A program made the translations under genes and the position numbers. Positions 10,290 to 20,037 of a stretch of DNA of 64,000 bases are shown here, in pieces; position 1 is the first letter of the stretch; each line of letters opens with the position of its first letter. Origin of the DNA: Acinetobacter sp. WCHA45 (GTDB lineage: Bacteria; Pseudomonadota; Gammaproteobacteria; Pseudomonadales; Moraxellaceae); the NCBI RefSeq assembly GCF_002165255.2, contig NZ_CP028561.1:434001-498000 (forward strand), read 5' to 3'. The notes beneath the pieces were generated by a model. It ran no database searches. It had not been told where the DNA came from and saw only the letters and a program-made list of their open reading frames with translations.

Positions 10290-11006
10290 ATGCGTTATTT
10301 AATATTGTCATTATGTTGTGCAGGGGTATTGGCTGGTTGTCAAAGTCATAAGACAGTTGAAGAAAATACGACAACACTCACAGCAACTTTACCTCCAGTA
10401 GATACAACAAAAGAGCCAGGTCTGCTTGATCAGTATCATGTGGGAGGTTTTACTGTTGGTGGATGGGTCAATCAAAAATTAGGTCAATTTTACACACCGA
10501 TCAAACCACAAAATGAACAAGCCGCGGTGGTTTATTTGTATCGTCCAGATACACGTTGGAATCGTCAAGAAATTGCAGCAGCAAACTTATTTATTAATGG
10601 GCATCGAATCCCAAGCCTATTGCATAATCACTATTATTGGGTGGAACTACCAGCAGGTACCTATCGTTTGAGTGTGAGCCGCCCATTGGCTGGTATGCAT
10701 TTCCAAAAACCAAAGTATTTAGATTTCACGGTTGATGCATCACAAACTTATTTTATTAAATATGATGAAGAAAATAAGATTTCTCGCAGCGAACATACGG
10801 GACCATTTATGATCATGCCCGATAAAGTCGCACATCAGGAAATTGCCTTTACTCGCCTAAAATCATCAAGCTATAACTTTGTGGCACAAGATGCCTCAGG
10901 TAAAATTCGGTCTAAGCCTCAAGAGTTAAAGCCAGCTAAGTATGATGAAAAATCTGAGGTCTTATTGGTTAAGCCATTTAAACTTTGGAATCCATTGACG
11001 TGGTAG
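10290..11006 (+). CDS. DUF2846-like lipoprotein
   Basis: This 238-residue protein begins with a lipoprotein signal peptide and lipobox VLAGC (Cys17), so it should be lipidated and membrane-anchored. The body (about 75-180) resembles the DUF2846 fold: a strand-rich segment with AAVVYLYRPD, the central INGHRIPSL and VELPAGTYRLSV. Its role is unknown. I place the start at ATG 10290 because GAGGG (10280-10284) sits properly before it; an in-frame TTG at 10278 is less likely. It is a stand-alone gene between the clpX terminator and a convergent gene. Confidence 0.75.
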   Translation: MRYLILSLCCAGVLAGCQSHKTVEENTTTLTATLPPVDTTKEPGLLDQYHVGGFTVGGWVNQKLGQFYTPIKPQNEQAAVVYLYRPDTRWNRQEIAAANLFINGHRIPSLLHNHYYWVELPAGTYRLSVSRPLAGMHFQKPKYLDFTVDASQTYFIKYDEENKISRSEHTGPFMIMPDKVAHQEIAFTRLKSSSYNFVAQDASGKIRSKPQELKPAKYDEKSEVLLVKPFKLWNPLTW

Positions 11007-11023
11007 TCAATATTGAGCAGCGT

Positions 11024-11566
11024 TTATTCATCTTGAATTAAGGGTTTGATGATGCTTAAAAGCTGCTCTTTGAGTTTTAAATTTTGCTCAGGATCATTTA
11101 AGGTCTTTTGATTTAAATTATTCATGTATTGAAAAACATTGCTGCTAATTGTTAAATTTTTTTGGTTGATTGATTTTCCTTCTGGCGTTCGCAAAAATTT
11201 TAAATAAGCTTGTACTTCCTCTTCACTCAGTGTTTCTGTATAAATTTGCTCAATTGTTTGTAATGTTTCAGGCCGCATAAACATTTTTGAACTTTTGTCT
11301 TTTAATAATTGACTGAGTTCTACAAGTGCTAGATGTTCTTGATTGGTTGTCAGTCTCTCTTTACCCAAAATTTTTAAAAGCATACTTTCGGCTTTAGAGT
11401 CTAATGCAGGCTGCATCTCATCTAGAGACGAATGTAAAAGGTTTTCTAAATCACTGAGTCTAATTAGTTCTTTTACAGATTTTTTTTGAGCAGGACTGGC
11501 AAATGTATTTTCTGTTGCCATGACACAGCAAAGACTCATTATTAGGATCGATATTGTTTTATTCAT
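11024..11566 (-). CDS. Secreted DUF2059-like protein
   Basis: This 180-residue protein has an N-terminal signal peptide (about residues 1-23, ending near NTFASPA) and an all-helical body rich in Lys, Glu and Leu. The stretch ETLSEEEVQAYLKFLRTPE followed by GKSINQKN (about 132-158) resembles DUF2059, a periplasmic domain of unknown function. It is convergent with the upstream lipoprotein and is preceded by the fumarase terminator, so it is probably monocistronic. No catalytic motif is visible. Confidence 0.65.
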   Translation of the reverse strand: MNKTISILIMSLCCVMATENTFASPAQKKSVKELIRLSDLENLLHSSLDEMQPALDSKAESMLLKILGKERLTTNQEHLALVELSQLLKDKSSKMFMRPETLQTIEQIYTETLSEEEVQAYLKFLRTPEGKSINQKNLTISSNVFQYMNNLNQKTLNDPEQNLKLKEQLLSIIKPLIQDE

Positions 11567-11612
11567 CTTGTTATCCTTATTGTTTTTTATAATTTAACAG
11601 ATGCTTTAGGCA

Positions 11613-11641
11613 AAAAAATAGCCGAATACGATGATTCGGCT
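11613..11641 (-). terminator. Rho-independent terminator of fumarase gene
   Basis: AGCCGAAT and ATTCGGCT pair around a 6-base loop. On the minus strand the hairpin is followed by TATTTTTTT. Confidence 0.85.
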
Positions 11642-11659
11642 AAGATTATTGTATGAGTA

Positions 11660-13186
11660 TTATTGAGCGGCAGCATCAACTACTGGAATCTTGCCAATCT
11701 TGGCTTGCCAGATTTTTGGCGCAGTCGCGTGGATAGACGTACCATTCACATCAACTGCAACAGAAACAGGCATATCTTCAACCACAAACTTGTAGATGGC
11801 TTCCATACCTAGGTCAGCAAATGCAACAACTTCAGCTTCACGAACTGCTTTAGACACGAGGTAAGCAGCGCCACCCACAGCCATTAAGTAAGTTGCTTTA
11901 TTGTCTTTGATTGCTTCAACAGCCGCTGGACCACGATCCGCTTTACCGATCATGCCGAACAAGCCAGTTGCTTCTAACACTTGACGAGTGAACTTATCCA
12001 TACGGGTTGCGGTTGTCGGGCCTGCAGGACCAACGACTTCATCACGAACAGGATCAACAGGACCAACGTAGTAAATGAATTTACCTTTTAGATCGACTGG
12101 AAGTTCTTCGCCATTATTTAGCATGTCAACCATGCGCTTATGTGCAGCATCACGACCTGTATAAATGGTACCATTGAGAAGTAATGTATCGCCTGGCTTC
12201 CAAGCATTCATTTCTTCTTGAGTAATGGTATCAAGGTTGACACGTTTAGATTGAGATGAATCCCATGTTACAGCAGGGTAGTCTTCAAGTTTAGGTGCTT
12301 GGATATGTGCAACACCAGTACCATCCAACTGGAAGTGTGCGTGGCGTGTGGCAGCACAGTTTGGAATCATACCCACTGGCTTACCTGCTGCGTGGCATGG
12401 GTAATCTTTGATTTTAATATCAAGAACTGTGGTTAAACCACCCAGACCTTGTGCGCCAATACCCAACGCATTCACTTTCTCGAAGATCTCGATACGGAGT
12501 TCTTCCATTTTGCTTTGTGGGCCACGACGAAGTAATTCGTCCATGTTGATTTCTTCCATAAGTGCTTCTTTGGCAAGCATCATGGCTTTTTCAGCAGTAC
12601 CACCGATACCAATACCGAGCATACCTGGTGGACACCAGCCTGCACCCATCGTTGGAACAGTTTTAAGTACCCAATCCACAATTGAATCAGATGGGTTTAA
12701 CATCGCAAGTTTAGATTTATTTTCTGAACCGCCACCTTTGGCAGCAACTGTAATATCTACTTTGTTACCCGGAACGAGTTTGTAGTGAATCACGGCAGGG
12801 GTATTGTCTTTGGTATTTTTACGACCAAAAGCTGGGTCTGCTAAAACAGAAGCACGGAGTACGTTTGAGTTTTCTAGGTAACCTTGGCGTACACCTTCGT
12901 TTACAGCATCATCCAAGCTCATGGTTAAATCAAATTTAACATCTAAGCCGACTTCAAGGAAAACGTTAACGATCCCTGTATCCTGACAGATTGGTCGGTG
13001 ACCTTCAGCACACATACGTGAGTTGATCAGGATTTGGGCAATAGCATCTTTTGCAGCTTTGTTTTCTTCACGATCATAAGCACGGCTCATCGCTTGGATG
13101 AAGTCTTGTGGGTGATAGTAAGAAATAAACTGCAGGGCATCCTTGATTGATGTAATCAAGTCATCTTGTTTGATGATCGTTGTCAT
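11660..13186 (-). CDS. fumA: Class I fumarate hydratase, iron-sulfur
   Basis: This enzyme interconverts fumarate and malate in the TCA cycle using an oxygen-sensitive [4Fe-4S] cluster. The 508-residue length is that of the single-chain FumA/FumB type, with the N-terminal alpha-type catalytic domain and the C-terminal beta-type domain (from about residue 330, including GRDAAHKRM and GPAGPTTATRMD). Candidate cluster cysteines are in PICQDTG, GWCPPGMLG and IPNCAATRHAH. It is monocistronic, with a terminator after it. The symbol is by similarity, since fumA and fumB cannot be distinguished. Confidence 0.93.
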   Translation of the reverse strand: MTTIIKQDDLITSIKDALQFISYYHPQDFIQAMSRAYDREENKAAKDAIAQILINSRMCAEGHRPICQDTGIVNVFLEVGLDVKFDLTMSLDDAVNEGVRQGYLENSNVLRASVLADPAFGRKNTKDNTPAVIHYKLVPGNKVDITVAAKGGGSENKSKLAMLNPSDSIVDWVLKTVPTMGAGWCPPGMLGIGIGGTAEKAMMLAKEALMEEINMDELLRRGPQSKMEELRIEIFEKVNALGIGAQGLGGLTTVLDIKIKDYPCHAAGKPVGMIPNCAATRHAHFQLDGTGVAHIQAPKLEDYPAVTWDSSQSKRVNLDTITQEEMNAWKPGDTLLLNGTIYTGRDAAHKRMVDMLNNGEELPVDLKGKFIYYVGPVDPVRDEVVGPAGPTTATRMDKFTRQVLEATGLFGMIGKADRGPAAVEAIKDNKATYLMAVGGAAYLVSKAVREAEVVAFADLGMEAIYKFVVEDMPVSVAVDVNGTSIHATAPKIWQAKIGKIPVVDAAAQ

Positions 13187-13360
13187 ATCAAATTTCTCTT
13201 GAGCGGGCGATTAGCTGGCGGGCTAAATTATATGACAAAAAGCAATGAATGTGGGAGTTTTAGCTTAGATTTGGCTAAAGGTCTAAATAGGCAGGAGACG
13301 TGTTGAAATTTTTAGTTTTCCTTATGTGTGGCTGGCCGCATGGAAAAACAAGTCTAATAA

Positions 13361-13398
13361 AAAACCATCTACTTTTTATCTGGTAGATGGTTTTTTAT
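13361..13398 (-). terminator. Rho-independent terminator of ackA-pta
   Basis: AAAACCATCTAC and GTAGATGGTTTT form a long stem, with a T-run on the minus-strand side. It closes the ackA-pta operon. Confidence 0.85.
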
Positions 13399-13415
13399 AA
13401 TATCAAGATCGTGAT

Positions 13416-15551
13416 TTAATCCTGTTGCGCTGCCTGAATCGCCGTTAAGGCAATGGTAAACACAATATCATCAACCAAAGCACCGCGAGACAAATCATTT
13501 ACGGGCTTGTTTAAGCCTTGTAGCATTGGACCGACACTGACCACATTCGCTGCACGTTGTACTGCTTTATAGGTGGTGTTACCAGTATTGAGATCAGGGA
13601 AAATAAATACATTGGCACGACCCGCAACTTTAGATTCAGGTGCTTTTTGACGTCCAACGCTTTCAACTGAAGCCGCATCGTATTGTAGAGGCCCATCAAT
13701 CAGTAAATCAGGACGACGTTGTTGGGCGATCTTGGTTGCTTCAGCCACTTTTTCAACATCGGCACCTGCACCTGACGTACCTGTTGAATAACTAATCATG
13801 GCAATACGCGGATCAAGACCAAAGGCTTTAGCAGAGTCTGCAGATTGAATCGCAATTTCAGCAAGCTGTTCAGCATTTGGATCTGGATTAATTGCACAAT
13901 CGCCGTAGACATAAACTTCATCAGGCAACAACATAAAGAAGATTGATGAAACTAATGAGTAGTTCGGGGCTGTTTTAATCAATTGAAATGCAGGTCGAAC
14001 GGTATTGGCAGTGGTATGAATTGCGCCAGATACTAAGCCATCGACTTGATCAAGTGCCAACATCATCGTACCGAGGACTACAGTATCTTGTAGCTGTGCT
14101 TTTGCTTGTAATGCATCTAGCTTACCTTTGCGTAATTCAACCATAGGTTCAATATATTGGTCACGAATACTATCGGGATCAATAATTTGCAGATCAGCTG
14201 GAAGCTGAATACCACGCGCTTTAGCAACTTCAGCAACAGCTTCAGGTTTCGCTAATAAAATACATTCAGCAATACCACGTGATTGGCAAATCGCTGCGGC
14301 TTGTACAGTACGAGGTTCATCACCTTCAGGTAGTACAATGCGTTTTTTCGCAGCAATCGATTTTTGTACTAGCTCGTAGCGGAATGCAGATGGAGATAAT
14401 CGTGGATTCAGGTTGTTCTGGGTATGTTGATCGAGCCAACTATTATCAAGATGGCTTGAAACAAAACGCGTCACTTGTTCAGCACGCTCAATATCATCTA
14501 CGGGAATTTCATTGCCAAAATGATATAGGCGTTGTGCTGTTTCTAATGTGTCTAGCGAAGTGTGTAAAATTGGTAGACCTTGTTTAATAGCACCTTGGCA
14601 GAATTCTAAAATATTCGCGGCTGGAGCGGCTTGTTCAGCTAAAACTAAACCCGCCAAAGGAATTCCATTACTGCTTGCAAGACTTGCTGCAAGTAGGGCA
14701 TCTGTACGTTGAGATGCACTAATGATGAGTTCGCCAGCAACAAATTTATGTAATTCGGCTTCAATATCCGATGCGATTAAACTGGTATGTAAAATACGGC
14801 GTTGTTTTGCTTCACCCTCATTTAACCAAGTACCATTAACAACAGTGGCAATATCTAAGCTACGCGGTACGCTGAGAATATTACTGAATGGCACTAAACC
14901 AATGATAGGTAATTCACTTGTGCCAATAAAACGATTGTAACGTTGTAATTGTATTGAAAATTCAGCAATTTGCTTATCTAAACGCAAACTTGGATCAAGT
15001 GTGACAGGAATTGCTGCTGTACTTTCAGGAAGACCTTTGGTTCGCATAAATAAAATGCCTGTGGTGCGCGGTGATGCAGCACCTCCGAATTGACGCAAAT
15101 GTGCATCAACTTTTTCAGCTGTTTTACGTGGGTCTGCTAAATCTGCTGTGCTGACCAAAACGACTTGGGCATCGAGTGCTTGTGCAAGTGCGGCATTAAT
15201 TTCACTGGCAAAGTGATCTTGTCCATTTGGAACAAGTCCTTCTACAATAATCACATCGTGATTGGCTGAGATTTTACGATGCAGTGCAACAGCTTCTTCG
15301 AGTAGCTCATCTGTTTCGCCTAAACCAAGAAGCTGGGTGAGCTTTTCATAAGCAATCGGTTCAACAGATTGATGTTGAAATAAATGACGATAAAGTGTTG
15401 CAGTACGATCAACGGTTGAATCTGCTAATTGAGAAAATGGTTTAAGAAAACCAGCATTAATCCCTTTACAGTCTAAAGCGTAGATCATTCCTAAACAGGC
15501 AGATGTAAGACCAACCCCTTCACCTGTTGGAATCAGTAAAATCGTATTCAT
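13416..15551 (-). CDS. pta: Phosphate acetyltransferase
   Basis: Pta interconverts acetyl-CoA and acetyl phosphate. The 711-residue length marks the long form: an N-terminal P-loop-like/BioD-type domain (about 1-220, beginning MNTILLIPTGEGVGLTS), a central DRTGG domain (about 215-330) and the C-terminal catalytic domain (about 390-711, with RIVLPEGDEPRTVQAA and ISYSTGTSGAG). It lies 32 bases downstream of ackA, so the two make an operon that runs acetate activation or overflow in either direction. Confidence 0.97.
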   Translation of the reverse strand: MNTILLIPTGEGVGLTSACLGMIYALDCKGINAGFLKPFSQLADSTVDRTATLYRHLFQHQSVEPIAYEKLTQLLGLGETDELLEEAVALHRKISANHDVIIVEGLVPNGQDHFASEINAALAQALDAQVVLVSTADLADPRKTAEKVDAHLRQFGGAASPRTTGILFMRTKGLPESTAAIPVTLDPSLRLDKQIAEFSIQLQRYNRFIGTSELPIIGLVPFSNILSVPRSLDIATVVNGTWLNEGEAKQRRILHTSLIASDIEAELHKFVAGELIISASQRTDALLAASLASSNGIPLAGLVLAEQAAPAANILEFCQGAIKQGLPILHTSLDTLETAQRLYHFGNEIPVDDIERAEQVTRFVSSHLDNSWLDQHTQNNLNPRLSPSAFRYELVQKSIAAKKRIVLPEGDEPRTVQAAAICQSRGIAECILLAKPEAVAEVAKARGIQLPADLQIIDPDSIRDQYIEPMVELRKGKLDALQAKAQLQDTVVLGTMMLALDQVDGLVSGAIHTTANTVRPAFQLIKTAPNYSLVSSIFFMLLPDEVYVYGDCAINPDPNAEQLAEIAIQSADSAKAFGLDPRIAMISYSTGTSGAGADVEKVAEATKIAQQRRPDLLIDGPLQYDAASVESVGRQKAPESKVAGRANVFIFPDLNTGNTTYKAVQRAANVVSVGPMLQGLNKPVNDLSRGALVDDIVFTIALTAIQAAQQD

Positions 15552-15583
15552 AAGAACCTTAAAATTTATCTAAATTTTGTGAA

Positions 15584-16759
15584 TTAAGCGAGCTGTTCAA
15601 TGACTTGACGCGTTTCTTTCGCAATGCGTCCTTCTTCGTCTGTAGGTACAACCCAAATTTGTGGACCTGTGCCATTATCGATTCGACCTTCAGTGCCGCG
15701 TGCTAAGGCATTATTTTTTTCTGCACTAAATTGCAAACCAAAGTGTGGTAGATAAGCCAAGGTTTTTTCACGAACATAAGCTGAGTTTTCACCGATTCCA
15801 CCCGTGAAAACTAAACCATCTAAACGCGGTAAACCACAGCTCAAAGCAGATAATGATTTTGCTAAACGATAGCAGAATACTTCAATCGCCAGTGTTGCTC
15901 CTTCATGACCATTACCCGAAGCTTCAACTAAAGTGCGCATGTCGTTTGACAGACCAGATAAGCCAAGCAAGCCACTTTCTTTATTCAACATACTGTCAAT
16001 TTTCTGGATACTCCAGCCTAAATTACTTGCAAGGAATAAATGTAGGCTTGGGTCAACATCACCACTACGTGTACCCATCACTACACCTTCTAATGGAGTC
16101 ATGCCCATAGAAGTATCAAGACTTTGACCATTCCAAACCGCACAAGTTGAACTACCATTGCCTAAGTGAGCACTGAGCCAGCCCCCTTGATTTTTTGCAC
16201 CTGCGAGTTCACTTGCACGTTCAGTCACATAAGCGTGGCTTGTTCCATGAAAACCATAGCGACGGACATGGTGTTCAGTATATAAATTTTGTGGTAGAGC
16301 ATAACGATACGCGTGTTCAGGCATGGTTTGATGGAATGCAGTGTCAAATACAGCAACCTGAGGTAATTCAGGGAACAAACGCATGGTTGCTTCAATCCCA
16401 ATCAAATGTGCAGGATTGTGCAAAGGTGCAAGTGGTGTTGCAGCTTCGATGCGGCTTACAATTTCAGGTGTTAATAGTTCTGCTTTGGTTAAATTGCCAC
16501 CATGAACAACACGATGACCGATCGCTTGTGGATTGTAGTTCGCTAAACGTGCAAGAAGAGTTTCAAGTGCTTTGGCGTGATCTGCATGTGGAATCGAAAG
16601 TTCAAGTGGTTCACCACCAATCGTAACGCCTTTGATCCGCGCTTCAGCAGAACCTAAGTTTTCTGCTAATCCATAAATACGATCTTCACGGCGTTCTGAG
16701 ATAAGCGCGTATTTGATTGAAGATGAACCACAGTTAATTACAAGTACAGATTTAGCCAC
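15584..16759 (-). CDS. ackA: Acetate kinase
   Basis: AckA phosphorylates acetate with ATP to acetyl phosphate. The 391-residue protein has the ASKHA-fold phosphate-binding motif [12 protein letters not shown] at residues 6-17. It also has the second signature [12 protein letters not shown], containing the catalytic His, and the adenosine-binding [12 protein letters not shown] near residue 318. It is the first gene of ackA-pta. The region upstream (16760-16996) is AT-rich and should hold the promoter; no gene is seen in it. Confidence 0.97.
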   Translation of the reverse strand: MAKSVLVINCGSSSIKYALISERREDRIYGLAENLGSAEARIKGVTIGGEPLELSIPHADHAKALETLLARLANYNPQAIGHRVVHGGNLTKAELLTPEIVSRIEAATPLAPLHNPAHLIGIEATMRLFPELPQVAVFDTAFHQTMPEHAYRYALPQNLYTEHHVRRYGFHGTSHAYVTERASELAGAKNQGGWLSAHLGNGSSTCAVWNGQSLDTSMGMTPLEGVVMGTRSGDVDPSLHLFLASNLGWSIQKIDSMLNKESGLLGLSGLSNDMRTLVEASGNGHEGATLAIEVFCYRLAKSLSALSCGLPRLDGLVFTGGIGENSAYVREKTLAYLPHFGLQFSAEKNNALARGTEGRIDNGTGPQIWVVPTDEEGRIAKETRQVIEQLA

Positions 16760-16996
16760 GTTTGAACACCTAACAAATTTTGAATTTTATGACGAACACT
16801 TTTGATCTTGCTGCAACGTGTCGAGCAGAGCAATCACGTGCAATGTTTTAACATGGGTTGTCATATTGGCGAAGATAGACTTTAGCCTATACAACTGATT
16901 TATAATTGAATCTAATGATTATAGAGTGTAAATACAAACTTCTTAGGATGAATCTGTTTATTTTGATCAGGTTTTTTGTATGAAAATATGTGAAAA

Positions 16997-17030
16997 CACG
17001 ATAAAGATCAAATAAATGAGCTTTACCGTG
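16997..17030 (-). terminator. Probable terminator of proA
   Basis: CACGATAAAG and CTTTACCGTG form a 10-bp stem with one mismatch on the plus strand. On the minus strand that position is a G-U pair and TTTTC follows. It lies directly after the proA stop. Confidence 0.5.
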
Positions 17031-17056
17031 CAGCGTTTTACTTGGATCTAAATGCC

Positions 17057-18322
17057 TTATTGGCGTATTTGACCATCACCAAATACGATCCATTTCTGAG
17101 AGGTTAGACCTTCCAGACCAACTGGACCGCGTGCATGAATTTTGTCTGTTGAAATTCCTATTTCTGCACCGAGGCCATATTCAAAGCCATCAGCAAAGCG
17201 GGTTGAAGCATTGATCATCACTGAACTTGAATCAACTCGTGCGAGAAACTCACGTGCTAGACTAAAGTTTTCAGTAATAATCGCATCGGTATGATGAGAA
17301 CCATATTTATTAATATGTTCGATTGCTTCATCCATACCTGTAACGACTTTGATTGCAAGAATAGGACCTAAATATTCAGTGTACCAATCTTCTTCGGTGG
17401 CTGTTTTAACAGACTCACCTAAGATACGTTGTGTTTCCGCACAACCTCTTAGTTCAACTTGTTTATCTGCATATAGTTCAGCAATACTTGGTAGGAAATC
17501 TTCTGCAATTTCTTCATCAACAAGTAATGTTTCCATCGCATTACATACGCCATAACGATGTGTTTTTGAGTTGAGCGCAATTGGTAATGCTTTTTGTAAA
17601 TCTGCTTGTGCTTCAACAAAAACATGGCAATTGCCATCTAAATGCTTGATCACAGGAATACGTGCTTCATTCGTTACACGTTCAATCAAGCTTTTACCGC
17701 CACGAGGGACAATCACGTCTACAAATTCAGTCATTGTGATTAAATGACCTACTGCTGCGCGGTCAGGTGTGTCAATCACTTGAACAGCATGTTCAGGTAA
17801 GCCAGCAATTTGTAAACCATGCTGAATTGCGATTGCAATTGCTTTATTCGATTCAATTGCTTCTGAACCACCGCGTAGAATAATGGCATTTCCTGACTTT
17901 AGTGCTAATGATGCGGCTTCAAGGGTAACATTCGGTCTCGATTCGTAGATCATACCGATTACACCTAAAGGAACCCGCATTTTACCGAGTTGAATACCCG
18001 ATGGACGGTAAGCTAAATCCGTAATTTCGCCGATTGGGTCAACAAGTGCAATAACATCTTTTAACCCTTGTAGCATGCCTTTAAAGCGAGCAGGAGTGAG
18101 TTCAAGACGATCAAGGAGGGCAGAATCTAATTGACGTTGGTGACCATTTTGCATATCAATTTGATTGGCTGCCAAAATTTGTGCTTGATTATTTTCTAAA
18201 GCAGTATAAATTGCAGACAGAGCATGGTTCTTTAGATGCGTTGATGCGCTCATTAAGATACGAGACGCTTTACGCGCCTGAGTACCAACCTGTTGCATAT
18301 AGTTTTGAATAGAATCTTGCAT
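17057..18322 (-). CDS. proA: Gamma-glutamyl phosphate reductase
   Basis: ProA reduces gamma-glutamyl phosphate to glutamate semialdehyde with NADPH in proline synthesis. The frame is open further upstream to 18499, but those 59 residues look like translated AT-rich intergenic DNA. The family N-terminus starts at [13 protein letters not shown], so I place the start at 18322, giving 421 residues, the usual size. The aldehyde-dehydrogenase fold is shown by [21 protein letters not shown] and the catalytic Cys in [11 protein letters not shown]. No clear ribosome site precedes the ATG. The gap to the divergent gene (18323-18666) is AT-rich and holds only promoters. Confidence 0.96.
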   Translation of the reverse strand: MQDSIQNYMQQVGTQARKASRILMSASTHLKNHALSAIYTALENNQAQILAANQIDMQNGHQRQLDSALLDRLELTPARFKGMLQGLKDVIALVDPIGEITDLAYRPSGIQLGKMRVPLGVIGMIYESRPNVTLEAASLALKSGNAIILRGGSEAIESNKAIAIAIQHGLQIAGLPEHAVQVIDTPDRAAVGHLITMTEFVDVIVPRGGKSLIERVTNEARIPVIKHLDGNCHVFVEAQADLQKALPIALNSKTHRYGVCNAMETLLVDEEIAEDFLPSIAELYADKQVELRGCAETQRILGESVKTATEEDWYTEYLGPILAIKVVTGMDEAIEHINKYGSHHTDAIITENFSLAREFLARVDSSSVMINASTRFADGFEYGLGAEIGISTDKIHARGPVGLEGLTSQKWIVFGDGQIRQ

Positions 18323-18666
18323 AGCATTTTGACGATTGCATATATTTATAATGATAGTAACAGTCAAATGCTGAACAATGAATAGGCTGAACTGATAATT
18401 CAAAAAATTATAGATTGTAAATTTTGAGTAGCTCTTTTGATTTAAAATTGAATTTACAAGCTGATTACATATTTTGAAAAATATTATTGATCTAAACAAG
18501 ATAAGTGGTTAAGGAAATGATTGCGTATAAATCATGCATTTGTATAGAATGAAAAATGTATAGGATAAATGTAATACAAATTTTATAAATTTGTTAACTT
18601 GTAACTAGAACTCACTAAAAATGAGACTAATTACAGCAAAAAAATAAACAAGGATGGAGGAAGGAT

Positions 18667-19977
18667 ATGAATTCCATAATCCAAATGGACTCGGATTTAA
18701 ATCATACCTACACAGGGTTTGGTTTTTTCGACATATACAATAAAAACAGTTTTAAACAACCAGCGCGTACTACATGGATAGATGGTTGGAAAATTGAATA
18801 TATGGCAATTGCAGATCCTAAGACGATCTACAATACGCCAATTGTAATTGTCGGGGGCGCATTTCAAAATTTTAACTCTTATAAGTATTGTGTCGAGCAA
18901 CTCTTTGAGAGTGGACCTGTCATATTGATTGATTTACCATCAATGGGCGCAAATCAGCAGATTCGAAATGTGGATACAGGCGAGTCAGCAGGAATTCTTG
19001 AATTACCAGATTTATCGAAAATGTTGGGTCAATGGCTTGATATTGTTGGGATTGATAAAGTTTCGGTCATGGGCATGTCGTTGGGATCAGTTGTTGCATC
19101 TTCATTTGCACACCAACGCCCTGAACTGATTGATCGCATGGTCTTGATGGGTGTGATGCAAAAAACCCGTAAAAGCTGGCGTATGTTGCTCGAGGAATCT
19201 TTACACTTGATGCGTGAAGATCGTATGGAGGAGTTTGGGCAAGCAGTTATTTTGTATCTTGTGAATCATGCCAAGCTTGATAAAACGCGGATGTCTCCAA
19301 CTGCAAAACGTTTATTCTTTAGACAGATGGCAGAGTTTACTGCAACTGAACGTGAGCGTTACGAGATTAATTGCAATCGACTACTCCGTTTAAGCGATGT
19401 ACCTGTTGCGCAGTGTAAAACTCTCGTTGCAGCAGGGCAGTACGACAGCTTTACTTTGCCACATGAAAATGCTGACTTTGCTTTGCAATGTAATAATATG
19501 GAATTTGCATTAATTGCCAATGCAGACCATGTTCCACAATTACAACGCCGCAAAGAAACGATGACGCTTTTTACTACGTTTTTAAAGGGAGAATCCATCG
19601 ACAATCTTGATGGTGTTATTCCAATGAACCGCGAACAGATGAAAAACATTGAGCGTCGTGGTGAAGAACGTATCCCTGTTTTAAAACCAGACACTAAATT
19701 ATCACATCGACATTCAGATACCGAAGTAGCAGTAAAGATTGTAGATATTACGTTCTTTGGGGTGTATTTAAAACTTGATCATTTGGATCAGCTTGATTTT
19801 GTTAGCCAGCATCCACGAGATTTAGCCTTACATTTAGCTGATGAAGAAGGTGAGTTTAAAATAGAATGTTTAACATTTGAGGCAACTGAACAGGGTTTAC
19901 GTATCTTGTTTAAACACGGTAGTTTCGACGTTGCGGATCGTTTGTCTCGTTTTATTGAGCGTCAGAAACAAATTTAA
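18667..19977 (+). CDS. Alpha/beta hydrolase fused to a PilZ-like domain
   Basis: This is a 436-residue, probably cytoplasmic protein with no signal peptide. Residues about 50-305 form an alpha/beta hydrolase with nucleophile Ser138 in GMSLG, a candidate acid Asp260 (GQYDSF) and His288 (NADHVPQ). After a short linker, residues about 325-433 look like a PilZ domain: Arg331 and Arg335 in RRGEER fit the RxxxR motif, and DITFFG (360-365) fits the D/NxSxxG motif with Thr for Ser. PilZ domains usually bind cyclic-di-GMP, so ligand control of the hydrolase is inferred. The substrate is unknown; the hydrolase part somewhat recalls RhlA-type proteins. A strong GGAGGAAGG-type ribosome site precedes the ATG. 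It is a single-gene unit with its own terminator. Confidence 0.75.
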   Translation: MNSIIQMDSDLNHTYTGFGFFDIYNKNSFKQPARTTWIDGWKIEYMAIADPKTIYNTPIVIVGGAFQNFNSYKYCVEQLFESGPVILIDLPSMGANQQIRNVDTGESAGILELPDLSKMLGQWLDIVGIDKVSVMGMSLGSVVASSFAHQRPELIDRMVLMGVMQKTRKSWRMLLEESLHLMREDRMEEFGQAVILYLVNHAKLDKTRMSPTAKRLFFRQMAEFTATERERYEINCNRLLRLSDVPVAQCKTLVAAGQYDSFTLPHENADFALQCNNMEFALIANADHVPQLQRRKETMTLFTTFLKGESIDNLDGVIPMNREQMKNIERRGEERIPVLKPDTKLSHRHSDTEVAVKIVDITFFGVYLKLDHLDQLDFVSQHPRDLALHLADEEGEFKIECLTFEATEQGLRILFKHGSFDVADRLSRFIERQKQI

Positions 19978-19996
19978 TTATCTTTAATAGAATTTT

Positions 19997-20030
19997 AAAA
20001 GAGAAGTGTTTTGAATTCACTTCTCTTTTT
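19997..20030. terminator. Bidirectional terminator between convergent genes
   Basis: AAAAGAGAAGTG and CACTTCTCTTTT pair around a 9-base loop, with T-runs in both directions, between the hydrolase gene and the convergent methyltransferase gene. Confidence 0.85.
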
Positions 20031-20037
20031 TTGACTT

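Noticed and set aside
12408..12785. 125-codon ORF antisense to fumA
   Set aside because: It mirrors the codon pattern of the real fumarase gene, and has no ribosome site or known domain.
16195..16626. 143-codon ORF antisense to ackA
   Set aside because: It overlaps the well-supported acetate kinase gene completely and matches no recognisable protein.
18323..18499. N-terminal extension of proA by 59 residues
   Set aside because: The extension is translated AT-rich spacer; the family start lies at 18322.
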